Shown: positions 51,624-62,158 of the stretch, piece by piece
How positions within the stretch are numbered: position 1 is the stretch's first letter
How the letters are laid out: every line of letters starts with the position of its first letter
Made by a program: the position numbers and the translations under genes
Source of the DNA: Mycobacterium branderi
GTDB lineage: Bacteria; Actinomycetota; Actinomycetes; Mycobacteriales; Mycobacteriaceae
Direction of reading: 5' to 3'
DNA: 64,000 nt
NCBI RefSeq assembly: GCF_010728725.1
Contig: NZ_AP022606.1
Location: 1,612,001 to 1,676,000, forward strand
The notes under the pieces: generated by a model
The model's database searches: none
Told to the model about the DNA's origin: nothing
The model's input: the letters and a program-made list of their open reading frames with translations, nothing else

Positions 51624-53812
51624 CGTTGACCTTCCTGTGGTCGGTGTTGATCGAAAGCACCTGTGGGAATTTGGGCGGCTTGCAGCACGACCATCGCGCG
51701 GGACTGCACCGGCACAATCGTGCCGCATTCGCGCGGATTGTCGTTGTCGAGATCGGTCGTCGCAGTGTCGAGCACTACCTGCCACGCCGGGCTGAATTCC
51801 CGTGCAGGCAGAACGAAATCGATCGGCTCATGGTGGGCGCTGAAGCACAGGAAGAACGAGTCGTCACTCACCCGCTCGCCGCGAGCATCGCGGTCGGGAA
51901 TTCCTAAGCCATTGAGGTAAACCGCGATCGCCTTGCCGAAACCGGCGTCCCAGTCGTCGTCGCCCATCTCCGATCCGTCTGGCTTGAACCAGGAAATGTC
52001 CGGCAGGCCCGCTGCGCCGCGGCGGCGCACCGGCCGTCCGTCGAAGAAGCGGCGGCGGCGAAAGACCGGATGCGCGGCACGAAGCGCCGACACCGTCGCC
52101 GTGAAGTCGATGAGTTCAGCGTCGGCCTTGTCCCACTGAATCCATGTCGTCTCGTTGTCCTGGCAGAAACCGTTGTTGTTGCCGCCTTGCGAGCGGCCCA
52201 GTTCATCGCCGTGGCAGATCATTGGAACGCCTTGCGACAACAGCAGCGTGGCCAGGAAGTTACGTTGCTGACGCGACCGCAGCGCGTTGATGTCGGAGTC
52301 GTCCGTCGGTCCCTCCACCCCACAGTTCCACGATCTGTTGTGGGATTCACCGTCCTGGTTGTCCTCGCCGTTGGCCTCGTTATGTTTTTCGTTGTACGAC
52401 ACCAGGTCTCGTAGCGTGAACCCGTCATGGGCGGTGACGAAGTTGATCGACGCCACCGGCCGGCGCGCGGTGCGTTCGTAGAGGTCCGCCGAGCCGGTCA
52501 ACCGAGAGGCGTATTCACCCAGGGTGGCCGGTTCCCCGCGCCAGTAGTCGCGCACGGTATCGCGATACTTGCCGTTCCATTCGGTCCACTGCGGCGGGAA
52601 GTTGCCGACTTGGTAGCCGCCGGGGCCGACGTCCCACGGTTCGGCGATCAGCTTGACCTGGCTGACGGTCGGATCTTGTTGCACCAGCTCGAAAAAGGTG
52701 GACAGCCGGTCGACGTCGTAGAACTCGCGGGCTAGCGTCGAGGCCAGATCGAAGCGGAACCCGTCGACGTGCATCTCGGTTATCCAGTACCGCAACGAGT
52801 CCATGATCAGTTGCAGGCAGTGTGGGTGGCGGACGTTGAGGCTGTTGCCGCAGCCGGTGTAGTCCATGTAGTAACGCGGATCGTCATCGACCAGGCGGTA
52901 GTAGGCGGCGTTGTCAATCCCGCGCATACAGATCGTGGGCCCCAGGTTGTTGCCCTCGGCGGTGTGGTTGTAGACAACGTCCAGGATGACCTCGATGCCG
53001 GCTTCGTGCAGCGTGCGCACCATGGTCTTGAACTCGTTCACCTGACTGCCGGGGCTGCTGCCCGAGCCGTACTTGAAGTCGGGGGCGAAGAACCCAATGC
53101 TGTTGTAGCCCCAGTAGTTCGACAATCCCTTGTCGAGCAGCGTGGAATCGTTGGCGAAGTGGTGCACGGGCATCAGTTCGATCGCAGTGATGCCCAATTT
53201 CTGCAGGTGCTCGATGATCACCGGATGAGCGATGCCGGCGTATGTTCCGCGAAGCGGCGCCGGGATGTCGGGATGGCTTTGGGTCAGGCCCTTGACGTGT
53301 GCCTCGTAAATGACGGTATCCGCGTAGGCGTGGCGGGGCGGACGGTCGGCGTCCCAGTCGAAAAAGGGGTTGATCACTACCGATTTCGGCATGTGCGCCG
53401 CCGAGTCCTCGTCGTTGCGGCTGTCCGGATCGCCAAAGGTGTAACCGAACAGCGACTGATCCCACTCGAAGTTGCCGTCGATCGCGCGGGCGTAGGGATC
53501 CAGCAACAACTTGTTCGGATTGCACCGGTGGCCTGCCGCTGGATCGTAGGGCCCGTGCACCCGGTATCCGTACCGCTGGCCGGGCGCAACGTCGGGCAGA
53601 AAGGCATGCCAGACGAACCCATCGACTTCGGTCAGTGCCACCCTGGTGTCTTCGCCGTCGTCGCCGAAAAGACACAGCTCCACACCTTCTGCTATCTCGC
53701 TGAAGATCGCGAAGTTGGTGCCCGAGCCGTCATACGTCGCACCCAGCGGGTAGGCCTCCCCGGGCCAGCGCCGCACCGCCTGGTCGACTGCCGAGCTGGT
53801 CAGTTCGCTCAT
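51620..53812 (-). CDS. glgX: Glycogen debranching enzyme, GlgX/isoamylase type
   Basis: Protein of 730 residues. N-terminal CBM48 (about 15-110, GATYDGSGTNFAIFSEIAEGVELCLF) followed by a GH13 barrel: IELMPVHHF, VILDVVYNHTAEGN, DGFRFDLASTL with nucleophile Asp355, LIAEPWDVGP with acid/base Glu391 and VTAHDGFTLRDLV. A beta-sandwich ends the protein. It cleaves alpha-1,6 branches of glycogen or related glucan. TreX/GlgX usually sits with treYZ in M. tuberculosis; those are not here, so this may be a second copy. ATG start at 53812. Confidence 0.92.
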   Translation of the reverse strand: MSELTSSAVDQAVRRWPGEAYPLGATYDGSGTNFAIFSEIAEGVELCLFGDDGEDTRVALTEVDGFVWHAFLPDVAPGQRYGYRVHGPYDPAAGHRCNPNKLLLDPYARAIDGNFEWDQSLFGYTFGDPDSRNDEDSAAHMPKSVVINPFFDWDADRPPRHAYADTVIYEAHVKGLTQSHPDIPAPLRGTYAGIAHPVIIEHLQKLGITAIELMPVHHFANDSTLLDKGLSNYWGYNSIGFFAPDFKYGSGSSPGSQVNEFKTMVRTLHEAGIEVILDVVYNHTAEGNNLGPTICMRGIDNAAYYRLVDDDPRYYMDYTGCGNSLNVRHPHCLQLIMDSLRYWITEMHVDGFRFDLASTLAREFYDVDRLSTFFELVQQDPTVSQVKLIAEPWDVGPGGYQVGNFPPQWTEWNGKYRDTVRDYWRGEPATLGEYASRLTGSADLYERTARRPVASINFVTAHDGFTLRDLVSYNEKHNEANGEDNQDGESHNRSWNCGVEGPTDDSDINALRSRQQRNFLATLLLSQGVPMICHGDELGRSQGGNNNGFCQDNETTWIQWDKADAELIDFTATVSALRAAHPVFRRRRFFDGRPVRRRGAAGLPDISWFKPDGSEMGDDDWDAGFGKAIAVYLNGLGIPDRDARGERVSDDSFFLCFSAHHEPIDFVLPAREFSPAWQVVLDTATTDLDNDNPRECGTIVPVQSRAMVVLQAAQIPTGAFDQHRPQEGQR

Positions 53813-53891
53813 CGATGAATCCCGATTCTCCCTAGCGTCGCCACAACAGCCGGGACCGAATACCCCGCTGGGACGTCCGCAAACCGGCTAG

Positions 53892-54287
53892 CTACCGAAC
53901 TTTGCCGGTGAGCTGCGACATTGCCGCCTCGAGCGTTGTCTCGACGGGCAGCAACTCATCCAGTCCGCAGGCAGCAACGGCTCGCGTGGTTTCCGGCCGA
54001 TCGCTGACCAGGCACAAGCGCACCCCGCGGTGTTTAGACCGCTCCGCCTCGCGAGCCAACATGGCATAAGCGCCGGCGCCAATGAAGTCGAGGTCACAGA
54101 CGTCGACCACCAGCGGCCCCGGCGCGACGGCGCAGGCCGCCATATTGGTCAGCAGGTGCTGCCACTCTGCCTCATTGCTGGCGTCCACTTCGCCGCCGAC
54201 GCAGACGATTACAGCCGAGCCGTTGCGCTCGCCGGTCGCTCGCAACCTGCGTTGTGTACAACGAGAACTGTCACTATCGGGGCCCAT
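53892..54287 (-). CDS. STAS domain protein (anti-sigma factor antagonist-like)
   Basis: Protein of 131 residues. The STAS fold is seen in AVIVCVGGEVDASNEAEWQHLL, PLVVDVCDLDFIGAGAYAML and GVRLCLVSDRPETTRAVAACGLDELLPV. In classic antagonists the central motif carries a phosphorylatable serine (DSSG); here it is DFIGAGA, without serine, so phospho-control may be absent. ATG 54287 with AAGAAGG upstream; the longer frame to 54383 is unlikely. First gene of the minus-strand operon with glgX (79 bases apart). Confidence 0.8.
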   Translation of the reverse strand: MGPDSDSSRCTQRRLRATGERNGSAVIVCVGGEVDASNEAEWQHLLTNMAACAVAPGPLVVDVCDLDFIGAGAYAMLAREAERSKHRGVRLCLVSDRPETTRAVAACGLDELLPVETTLEAAMSQLTGKVR

Positions 54288-54428
54288 GGTGCCTTCTTGG
54301 TAGTGCGGGTCATGAACAATGCCCGTCCTACACGTCTGAAGACAGGACCAAGGTCTCGTGCTGGCTGAGGTCCGGATAACCACCGACAGTTTAGAGGGTC
54401 GGATCGCCGCAAGGGCAAGCGTTCCGGA

Positions 54429-57400
54429 TCAGGTCTTGCGCAGCGGCGCGGGACTCCACAGCCCGCTGCGGGTGGCCGTGCCCAAGTCCAGGCGGGCCGG
54501 CGTCGCATCCGGGTAGTACGGGGTCAACTGCTGCAGCGCGCCCCAATCACGGAACCAGTCGTCCTTCAAATAGGTCGACACGGTGGTGGCGCGGTCCAGC
54601 AGCTCGGTGACACCCAGCGGCCCACCGCCGTTGTTGTCCATCACCGGCGAGTTGGCCTCGGCACCGAACCGGTCCGGCAGGATCCGCCACTTGGGCGCCT
54701 CGATGACGCCGTTTTGATGACCGAACGGCCGCTGGCAAGGAAACGCCAGACCGACCAGCCAGTCCAGCAGCACCGGATCGGTCGAGCCGACCACCTGCTG
54801 CAGCGTGCGCAGCCGCGGAATGCGTGGCGGCGTCACCGCAATCCAATGCTGCGGCGCCAAGTCGTCGTCGGTGGCGACCACCCGCACCTGGGTGGCGCTC
54901 TCCGGGAGCGCCGCCAACGGGGCCCGCAGGTTGCGCCACGCCGGCGCCGCCCCCACGTCGGCGAATCCCGTTGAACCGGCCGGTTTTCCGTCGTCGCCGG
55001 CCCACTGCACCTGCACCTCGCCGGGATCGAACCGGCCTGCCGCCGACACCACCAACAGCGGCCCCACCTCGTTGCGAGGGGGTAGCCGATACCAGGCCGA
55101 GCGCAGCAGCGCCGGCACCTGTACGCCGGAGCGCCAGCTGCCCAGCACCGGGGTGCGGGCCGAGTCGAGGTTGTACGGCAGTCGTGCCCGTGACCCGTTG
55201 ATCCCCGGCGCGGCGGTGGTCCCGCCTTCGGTGCCGGCCTCGCTGCTGGTGACCATGCCGTCGTCGCTCACGAAACTGCGGTCGCCGGGGCGTTCCATCA
55301 CCGGGTCGGCGGACACGTCGGCGGGAATGCCGTTGGGGTCGAAGCCTTCGGCGAAGGCCGCGCCCAACGAGTCCTTGAGCGCCACCCCGACCGGCGTGAG
55401 CATGCCGGCGTTGGGATCCTGCTCGACGAGCACGTCGTCGGCCATCCCGCAGGTCTTGCCTGTCAGCGCTTGCAGATTGGAGCGGCCCACCGACCACGCC
55501 GGGTATTGGTCGGTCATCCCGAGTGTCAGCGACAACACCTCGAAGAGGACCAAGAACCAGGCAGCAATCCCCAACGGAGACTGCATAATTCGCGGCAGGC
55601 GGCGCTCAGAGGACTCGCTGTTGTTGACGAAGTGGAACCAAGCGGCCAGCAGCAGCACCACTACCGTCAGCCCGAGCAGCACGGTGGTGAAGCCAAAGTG
55701 CCACTCCGGGAAAGCATTCGACCATGGCACGCCGAAATTCGAGACGTACCACCAGCCGTTCACACTGGCGAACGACAGCGCCACCACGAAGAGCACCAGG
55801 GCGGCGAACATGGTGCGGTTGCGTCGCGAGCGCATCGCCGCCGCGGTTACCGCGACGGCAGCCAGCGCGCCCAGCGAGCCGGCCAGCCCGGCGAACACGC
55901 CGAAGTGGTGCGTCCACTTGGTGGGGGTGAACATCATCGCGATGAACGAGATGATCGTGATCCCGATGATGCGACGGCTGGGCCCTGCGGCGGTGCCCGG
56001 AATTCTGCCCTTGCGCAACGACATTGCCACCGACACCGTCAGCGCGACCAGCAGCGCCAGCACCGCGAAGCGACGGGCCACCGACCCGTCGGGGCTGGCC
56101 ATGAACAGCCGCTCGTAGCGGATGTGCTCGTCGAACCAGGAGAGGCTGGGCCCGACGGCGGATTTGAGCATGCTGGCCTGGATCTCGCCGGCGAATGTCT
56201 GGTCCCGGAAGATCAGGATCACGGTGACGCTCACCGCGGCCAGGATCGGCGCGACCAGCGGCAGCACGCCGAAGCGTTTGGTGCGGCGGTGCAGGATCGT
56301 GCGCAGCGGCCCGATGGCCACCAGCAGCGCGCCGATCGACGCGATGCCCGTCGGCCCGGAGAACAGGGTCAGCGCGCCGATGATGCACGCGACCGCCACC
56401 GGCAAAAGCCGGCTGGTGGCCACCGCCCGCTCCACCGAGCACCAGGTCAGCAGGATGCCCAGCGCGATGATCGGCTCGGGCCGCAGCCCGTTGTTCAGCG
56501 GCAGCCAGAACGCCAGGAATACACCGGCCGCGGTCCACGCCGCGGCGCGGCTGTGCTTGACGGCATCGCCGAGCCGGGGGATGACTTCGCGGCTGATCAC
56601 CCACCAGCAGGCCAGCGCCATCAGCAAGGTGGGCAGCCGCATCCAGATGCTGGCGGTGGTGACGTGCGCCCACAGCGCCAGCAGGTCGTAGTACCAGCCG
56701 AACGGCGCCTCGGGAGTGCCGAACCAGCGGTAGTAGTTGGCCATGTATCCGGCATGCTCGGATACCCGGGCCATGGTCAGGATGTAGCCGTCGTCGGCGG
56801 TGTTGGCCCCGACGAAATGCCACCACACCAGCACCGCGGTGACCAGGGCGTCGAGCCCGCTGATCGACCACCAGCGCGGCGGCAGGAAGCGGCGGTGCCG
56901 GGTGGAGTCGGAGGTGTCCAGGATGTGCAGCGCCACCAGCGCGGCGATCGTCAGGGCGACTCCGAGGATCATCGCGCCCAGCTTGAGCGGTGTCGGGGCG
57001 CTGCTGTAGCGGGTGTCGATCGTCGCCGAGAACGTCAGGCCGGGCGGCGCAGGTCCGGACAGGTCGGTGAAGACGCCGACGATCTGCGGCCGGAAGTCGT
57101 AGCCGCCGCGCTCGCCGCGCAGTGCCTGGCCGGGATGTTCGGCGTTGGGGCCTTGCCGGAGCCCGACGAATTCGCCGGTGACCTTGTCGGCGTGCGCGGT
57201 GAAGGTCAGCTTCTGGCAGGCCGGGCTGAGCACCTGGCTCAGCGGCGCCACCACCACCGGTGTGTTGCGGACGATGACCAACAGATCGTCGTTGACCCGC
57301 TCGATCAACAGCCCGCGGTCGACGGCTTTCGGGGCCTGCTTGGGGACCGTGGACAACAGCACCGTCTTGGTCTTGCTCAGCTCGGCGGCGGCCTGGCACG

Positions 57401-57650
57401 GGACGGTGATGTTGAGATCGGTGGCGACGTAGCCGATCAGTGGCGCTTCGACGCTGGCCAGCACACCGTTTTGCGGCCAGTTCAGTTCGGCGGTGGTCTG
57501 TTTGACCGGCAGCAGCGGGGTGGCGATGGCCAGCAATGTCCCGAGCAGACCGGCGACGACGGCGACGACACGGGCGGCCCGATAGTTTGCTCCCGTGTCG
57601 CTCACGGGCCTAGATGCTAGTTGCCCGGTCTGTGCGGTTTCGGTGGCCAT
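54429..57650 (-). CDS. embC: Arabinosyltransferase EmbC
   Basis: Protein of 1073 residues, mainly responsible for arabinan of lipoarabinomannan. First helix VVAVVAGLLGTLLAIATPLLPV; catalytic segment VGANTADDGYILTMARVSEHAGYMANYYRWFG with the aspartate pair near 286-287; extracytoplasmic C-terminal domain with TAAPGINGSRARLPYNLDSARTPVLGSW. The ATG at 57650 shares its first base with the aftA stop (TAATG); the open frame beyond it is shadow of aftA. Its downstream neighbour is not embA but the STAS gene of the inserted segment. Confidence 0.96.
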   Translation of the reverse strand: MATETAQTGQLASRPVSDTGANYRAARVVAVVAGLLGTLLAIATPLLPVKQTTAELNWPQNGVLASVEAPLIGYVATDLNITVPCQAAAELSKTKTVLLSTVPKQAPKAVDRGLLIERVNDDLLVIVRNTPVVVAPLSQVLSPACQKLTFTAHADKVTGEFVGLRQGPNAEHPGQALRGERGGYDFRPQIVGVFTDLSGPAPPGLTFSATIDTRYSSAPTPLKLGAMILGVALTIAALVALHILDTSDSTRHRRFLPPRWWSISGLDALVTAVLVWWHFVGANTADDGYILTMARVSEHAGYMANYYRWFGTPEAPFGWYYDLLALWAHVTTASIWMRLPTLLMALACWWVISREVIPRLGDAVKHSRAAAWTAAGVFLAFWLPLNNGLRPEPIIALGILLTWCSVERAVATSRLLPVAVACIIGALTLFSGPTGIASIGALLVAIGPLRTILHRRTKRFGVLPLVAPILAAVSVTVILIFRDQTFAGEIQASMLKSAVGPSLSWFDEHIRYERLFMASPDGSVARRFAVLALLVALTVSVAMSLRKGRIPGTAAGPSRRIIGITIISFIAMMFTPTKWTHHFGVFAGLAGSLGALAAVAVTAAAMRSRRNRTMFAALVLFVVALSFASVNGWWYVSNFGVPWSNAFPEWHFGFTTVLLGLTVVVLLLAAWFHFVNNSESSERRLPRIMQSPLGIAAWFLVLFEVLSLTLGMTDQYPAWSVGRSNLQALTGKTCGMADDVLVEQDPNAGMLTPVGVALKDSLGAAFAEGFDPNGIPADVSADPVMERPGDRSFVSDDGMVTSSEAGTEGGTTAAPGINGSRARLPYNLDSARTPVLGSWRSGVQVPALLRSAWYRLPPRNEVGPLLVVSAAGRFDPGEVQVQWAGDDGKPAGSTGFADVGAAPAWRNLRAPLAALPESATQVRVVATDDDLAPQHWIAVTPPRIPRLRTLQQVVGSTDPVLLDWLVGLAFPCQRPFGHQNGVIEAPKWRILPDRFGAEANSPVMDNNGGGPLGVTELLDRATTVSTYLKDDWFRDWGALQQLTPYYPDATPARLDLGTATRSGLWSPAPLRKT

Positions 57651-59560
57651 TAGGTTGCGGTCCGGACGGCCAGCACGAACGGGCCGATGTGTTTGACGGT
57701 GAAGCGCGGGTCGGCGAACAGGGCGGCCTTGAAGTCCACCGTGTAGCGACGGACGTTGGGCTGGTTGGGGTAGACGTCTTCGGCCAGCCGCAGCGTGTAG
57801 CTGTCGTTGGCGCCGCGGCGCATCAGGAACACGGTCGGCGGCTGCCACGGGAGCGTGTCGAGGGCGTGCACAAGTTGGTCGGCGGCCTTGAGTTTCGACC
57901 AGGCCTTGATCGCTGCGGCCCGCTTGTCGAACTGGGCCAGCGGGTTGGCGTAGTGCGACGTCAAACCCTGAAAACCCCAGTACGGGTAGTAGGACAGGAA
58001 GCTGTAATCGGCTGTCAGCACGATGGTTTCGTCTCGCGGCCTGCCGGTGAGCTGGGTGATCGTGGCGTCGATGGCGGGATAGTACTTCTCGGCGCTGGGC
58101 GGGCGGCGATCGCCGCGGTGGCCGTGGCCGTCGGTGTCGGTGTAGGCGATGGTGATGTCGGGGCGCAGCACGCCGGGAATGTCCTGGCTGAATCCGATCG
58201 CGCCGGCCAGCCCGAGGGCAACCGCCACCGGCAGCACGCTGCGGCTGCGCCCGGCCAGCGCGCGGGCGGCTTCGACGAAGCCGAATGCCCCGGCGGCGGC
58301 CAGTAGCACGGTCAGCGTCGGCTGCAGCCGGAACGACAGCAGCGTGGTGCGCGCCAGCGTGGTGAGCATCGACAGCAATGACCACAGGTAGACGGCGACG
58401 ACGCCGATCGCCAGTGCCCCGGCCCGTGTCGACGTGCGGGCCCGTACCACCAGCCACAGCGTGCCCAGCATGCATAGCGCGCCGAGCAGCGTGAACTGCA
58501 GCATCGGGAAGGTCAGTTCGGCACCGTCGGCCGGCAGGTAGTGCTGCGCGCTGCCGGTGTTGCTGACCGGTTCACGGGCTGCGCGCAGCACGAACGGCAG
58601 CCAGGTGGTCGACCCGATGGCCGCCGCGATGACGGCGATGACGGCCAGCCGGATCAGTGGCTCCACACGTCGCCGGGACGCGGCCACGAGTACCGCCATC
58701 AGCGTCACGGTGAACGCACTGTAGGCCGACAGCAGCGTGTAGAAGGTGGCGGTGAAGCCGAGGAAGATCCCGGCGCCGATCACCGCGGCCCAGCCCTTGC
58801 CCGCGAGTGTGAAACCTGCGACGGGTTCCGCGGCGTGTCCGTCGTCGGATTCACACTCGCCGGAGGGAAGGCGGCCGCCAGCGCGCAGCCCTGACCACGT
58901 CAGCACCAGCACCGGCGGCAGCAGCACCGTGATCATCGCCGAGTAGGGCTCGGGCGAGCTGTAGGCCAGCGTCACCGCGGCAGTGGCGGCGACCACGATC
59001 AGCGCATATTCGAAGCGGATCATCCGCCACCACAACACCAATGCCACCGCGACGGCAATCGTGATCGAGGTGATCGCCCACGGCTTGTACATCTCCCAGG
59101 CCGGTGTTCCGGTCAGCGCGGCGACGCGGCCACCGATCCAGAACCAGCCAGGCGGATAGAACGGCGGCAGTCCTTTGTAGGTCATGTCGGCCAGCGCGGA
59201 ACTGTCGGTGAGCCGGGTCAGGTATTCGGTGCGGAATTGCTGGTCGACGGAGATGCCGTGCAGGTAGAGCCTGGTGGCGCCCAGCGGCATACCCAGCGTC
59301 ACCACCGAAAACGCCGAGACGAACACCAGCCCGCCCAGCTGTGCCAGCCGGGCCCAGCCGCGTCGCCACAGCCAGCCTGCGGCCAGGAGTCCGGCGAGGC
59401 AGCCGACCTGCCCCACTGTCGTGAGTGCGTGCAGTTGGTTCGACGACGGGTAGGCCGGCCAGTTCACGCTCGCGATGGCTCGCAGCGAGACAACCGAGAC
59501 CGCAACGGCCACCGCGGCGGCGAGCAGCATCTGGCCGACGGTGGCCAGCGCGTTCCGCAT
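57650..59560 (-). CDS. aftA: Arabinofuranosyltransferase AftA
   Basis: Protein of 636 residues that primes arabinan synthesis by adding the first arabinofuranose to the galactan. GT-C architecture with about 11 helices ([19 protein letters not shown] first), [18 protein letters not shown] segment [16 protein letters not shown] in a periplasmic loop, and an extracytoplasmic C-terminal domain ([22 protein letters not shown]). ATG 59560 was chosen because it gives [10 protein letters not shown] close to the first helix; a TTG frame extends to 59644 and would overlap dprE2. Two bases separate it from the dprE2 end at 59563. Confidence 0.94.
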   Translation of the reverse strand: MRNALATVGQMLLAAAVAVAVSVVSLRAIASVNWPAYPSSNQLHALTTVGQVGCLAGLLAAGWLWRRGWARLAQLGGLVFVSAFSVVTLGMPLGATRLYLHGISVDQQFRTEYLTRLTDSSALADMTYKGLPPFYPPGWFWIGGRVAALTGTPAWEMYKPWAITSITIAVAVALVLWWRMIRFEYALIVVAATAAVTLAYSSPEPYSAMITVLLPPVLVLTWSGLRAGGRLPSGECESDDGHAAEPVAGFTLAGKGWAAVIGAGIFLGFTATFYTLLSAYSAFTVTLMAVLVAASRRRVEPLIRLAVIAVIAAAIGSTTWLPFVLRAAREPVSNTGSAQHYLPADGAELTFPMLQFTLLGALCMLGTLWLVVRARTSTRAGALAIGVVAVYLWSLLSMLTTLARTTLLSFRLQPTLTVLLAAAGAFGFVEAARALAGRSRSVLPVAVALGLAGAIGFSQDIPGVLRPDITIAYTDTDGHGHRGDRRPPSAEKYYPAIDATITQLTGRPRDETIVLTADYSFLSYYPYWGFQGLTSHYANPLAQFDKRAAAIKAWSKLKAADQLVHALDTLPWQPPTVFLMRRGANDSYTLRLAEDVYPNQPNVRRYTVDFKAALFADPRFTVKHIGPFVLAVRTAT

Positions 59561-59562
59561 GC

Positions 59563-60327
59563 TCAGATGGGTAGCTTGCGGAAGATGGGCCGCGGGATGT
59601 GTCGCAACACCATCATCACATAGCGGAATGCTCCTGGCGCCCAAACTAATTCCTTACCTTTCGCGGCTGCGGTGACCGCGAGGTTGGCGACGTACTCTTT
59701 GTCGACGGTCAATGGCGCTTCTTTGATGTGCGCGCTCATCCTGGTGCGCACCTGGCCGGGCCGGATCACCAGAACCCGAACGCCGTACTCGCGCAACGCT
59801 TCACCAAGGCCGAGGTAGAAACCGTCCAGTCCGGCTTTGGTGGAGCCGTAGACGAAGTTGGAGCGCCGGACCCGTTCACCGGCGGCCGAGCTCATCGCGA
59901 TGATCTGGCCGAAGCCCTGAGCACGCATCTTCTCGCCGAGCAGCACCCCCACCGAAACCGCTGCCGTGTAGTTGACTTCGGCGATCTGCACCGCTTTGCG
60001 CTGGTTCTGCCACAGTTCTTCGGCGTCGCCGAGTAGCCCGAACGCGACGATCGCGACGTCCACATCGCCGTCGGCGAAGGCCTGCTCGATCACCTTGGGG
60101 TGACTGTCGGTGTCAACCGCGTCGAAGTCGATCACCTCGACGGCCTTAGCGCCCGCGACCTTCATCTGCGCGACGGCGTCGTTGCGACCCGGGTCGTCGG
60201 GCATGCAGGCCAAGACGATCCGGGCGTGCGCATTCTGCAGGTAGCGCTCGCAGATCGCGAGACCGATTTCGGAGGTTCCCCCGAGCAGCAGGATGGTCTG
60301 AGGATTACCGACGGCGTCAAAGACCAT
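59563..60327 (-). CDS. dprE2: Decaprenylphosphoryl-2-keto-ribose reductase DprE2
   Basis: Protein of 254 residues, short-chain dehydrogenase/reductase. NADH-binding motif [19 protein letters not shown], then the catalytic SAAG and YGSTKAG (Tyr-x-x-x-Lys as YGSTK). It reduces decaprenylphosphoryl-2-keto-ribose to decaprenyl-phospho-arabinose. The ATG at 60327 follows directly after the dprE1 stop. It is co-transcribed with dprE1 and aftA. Confidence 0.95.
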   Translation of the reverse strand: MVFDAVGNPQTILLLGGTSEIGLAICERYLQNAHARIVLACMPDDPGRNDAVAQMKVAGAKAVEVIDFDAVDTDSHPKVIEQAFADGDVDVAIVAFGLLGDAEELWQNQRKAVQIAEVNYTAAVSVGVLLGEKMRAQGFGQIIAMSSAAGERVRRSNFVYGSTKAGLDGFYLGLGEALREYGVRVLVIRPGQVRTRMSAHIKEAPLTVDKEYVANLAVTAAAKGKELVWAPGAFRYVMMVLRHIPRPIFRKLPI

Positions 60328-61683
60328 CTACAGCAGCTCCAAACGTCGGGCCATGTCGGATACGAACACTCCGGTCGGATCGACCTTGCGGCGCACCGCA
60401 ATCCACTCGTCGATGCGCGGATACATGGCGTGGAACATCTCCGCGGTGGTGCGGGAATCCTTGGCGGTGTAGACCCGGCCACCGAATTCCAGGACGCGGC
60501 GGTCGAGTTCATTGAGAAACTCCCCCAGCCCGGGCTTGATCTGGAAGTCGACGCAGACGTTCCACCCGGGGATCGGAAAGCTCAGCGGTGCTTGGTTCCC
60601 CGGCCCGAAAAGCTTGAACACATTCAGAAACGAGTAGTGGCCCGACTTCTGGATGTCGTACATGATGCCCTTGAACTCCTCGACGGCGTCCGTGGGCACT
60701 ACGAATTGGTACTGGCCGAAACCCGCTGGGCCGTAAGCACGGTTCCACTCTCCGACCATGTCGAGCGGATGGTAGAACTGCGTGAGGTTTTGGGCTTTGC
60801 CACGATACGTGCCGGACTTTCGGTACCAGAGCTCGGTCATTGTGCCGAAGATCAGCTTGTTGCCCAGGCCGCTAGGAAAGATGTCTGGCGTCGTAAAGTA
60901 TTGCGGCGCATCGAATTTCAATGGGTCGCGCTGAAGCTTCTTGGGCAGCTGGTCAAGCCGGGCCAGCGAGCCACGCGATATGACGGCGCGCCCGAGCTTG
61001 GGCGGCGGGCTTATTGCGTCGAACCAGGCGGACGAGTAGGTGTAGTTAGCTTCGCTGCCGTCGCTGTGGAAGGCGATGGTTTCGTCGAGGTTGGCGGTGA
61101 CATCGCCGTCGGCAATGAAATACGCCGTTTCGGTCGGGGTCATTTCGATGGTGGCCCGCAGGACGATGCCGGTCAGGCCGTTGCCGCCGACGCTGGCCCA
61201 GAACAGTTCGGCGTCGTCCCCATCCGGGGTCAAGCGGCGAATCTCGCCGTCGGCCATCAGCAGATCCATGGACCGCACATGCTGGCCGAAGCTGCCGGCG
61301 CTGTGGTGGTTCTTGCCGTGGATATCGCAGGCGATGGCGCCGCCGATGGTGACCTGCCGCGTGCCCGGCAGCACCGGCACCCACAGCCCGAAGGGCAGCG
61401 CGGCCTTCATCAGCTGGTCGAGGTTGACCCCGGCGTCGACGTCGACCAGTCGCGTGTCCGCGCTGATCGAGTGAATGCGGTTGCACGCCGTCATGTCGAT
61501 GACCAGCCCGCCGCCGTTTTGCGCGTTGTCGCCGTAGGAGCGCCCGAGCCCGCGGGCGATCACGCCGCGGTCGCCGGCGTTGGCCACCGCCTTGGCGATT
61601 TCGTCCGTGTCACGGGTGGAAAGCACGGTGGCCACCGAGGGCGCGGTGCGGCCCCAGCCGGTGAGCCGTTTGGTCGTCAACAT
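60328..61683 (-). CDS. dprE1: Decaprenylphosphoryl-ribose 2'-oxidase DprE1
   Basis: Protein of 451 residues, FAD-dependent oxidase of the VAO family. FAD-binding segment [20 protein letters not shown] and [21 protein letters not shown], then LPGTRQ and the substrate region. The conserved cysteine targeted by benzothiazinones (Cys387 in M. tuberculosis) is present as Cys377 in WNVCVDF. It oxidises decaprenylphosphoryl-ribose with DprE2. ATG 61683 was chosen; the long upstream frame overlaps the GtrA gene. 32 bases separate it from that gene. Confidence 0.96.
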   Translation of the reverse strand: MLTTKRLTGWGRTAPSVATVLSTRDTDEIAKAVANAGDRGVIARGLGRSYGDNAQNGGGLVIDMTACNRIHSISADTRLVDVDAGVNLDQLMKAALPFGLWVPVLPGTRQVTIGGAIACDIHGKNHHSAGSFGQHVRSMDLLMADGEIRRLTPDGDDAELFWASVGGNGLTGIVLRATIEMTPTETAYFIADGDVTANLDETIAFHSDGSEANYTYSSAWFDAISPPPKLGRAVISRGSLARLDQLPKKLQRDPLKFDAPQYFTTPDIFPSGLGNKLIFGTMTELWYRKSGTYRGKAQNLTQFYHPLDMVGEWNRAYGPAGFGQYQFVVPTDAVEEFKGIMYDIQKSGHYSFLNVFKLFGPGNQAPLSFPIPGWNVCVDFQIKPGLGEFLNELDRRVLEFGGRVYTAKDSRTTAEMFHAMYPRIDEWIAVRRKVDPTGVFVSDMARRLELL

Positions 61684-61715
61684 CGTCAAAGAGGGTACCG
61701 CCTGGGCGGGCGACG

Positions 61716-62132
61716 TCAGCGCAGCCGGAAGATCACCGAGCGCTGCACGACGAAGTTGATCACCGACGCAGTGCCCTGCGCAATGACGAACGCGACGGGT
61801 ACCGCCCACGCGCGGTAGTCCAGCACCGCCAGGCACAGGTGGTTGAGCCCGACCTGCACGGCGAAGGTGACCCCGTAGAGGGCCATGACGACCAGGAACC
61901 GGGCGGTGCTGGGCTCGGCCTGGAACGTCCATCGGCGGTTGATCAGGTAGGCGGTGATTGTGCCGGCAACGAAGCTGGTCGCTTTCGCCAGGTCCACCTG
62001 CAGGCCCACCGCCTTGTAGAGCAGTACGTAGAGCCCGAAGTCGACGATCGCCGACAGCCCGCCGGTGACGACGAACCGCCACACCTGCGTGCTCAAACTC
62101 AGGTGCGTGCGCGGTGGGGCGATCTCGGCCAT
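61716..62132 (-). CDS. GtrA family membrane protein
   Basis: Protein of 138 residues with four helices ([80 protein letters not shown]), the typical GtrA pattern. In M. tuberculosis the Rv3789 protein at this position has been linked to decaprenyl-phospho-arabinose translocation or AftA recruitment; both are family knowledge. The N-terminus is about 17 residues longer than in Rv3789. It precedes dprE1 by 32 bases, so it likely is in the operon. Confidence 0.92.
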   Translation of the reverse strand: MAEIAPPRTHLSLSTQVWRFVVTGGLSAIVDFGLYVLLYKAVGLQVDLAKATSFVAGTITAYLINRRWTFQAEPSTARFLVVMALYGVTFAVQVGLNHLCLAVLDYRAWAVPVAFVIAQGTASVINFVVQRSVIFRLR

Positions 62133-62158
62133 CGCGGGGAGTCTACGGGTCGGGTCGC

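Noticed and set aside
49075-54287. Mobile element origin of the insert between embC and embA
   Set aside because: I found no transposase, integrase or flanking direct repeat by eye; the mechanism remains open.
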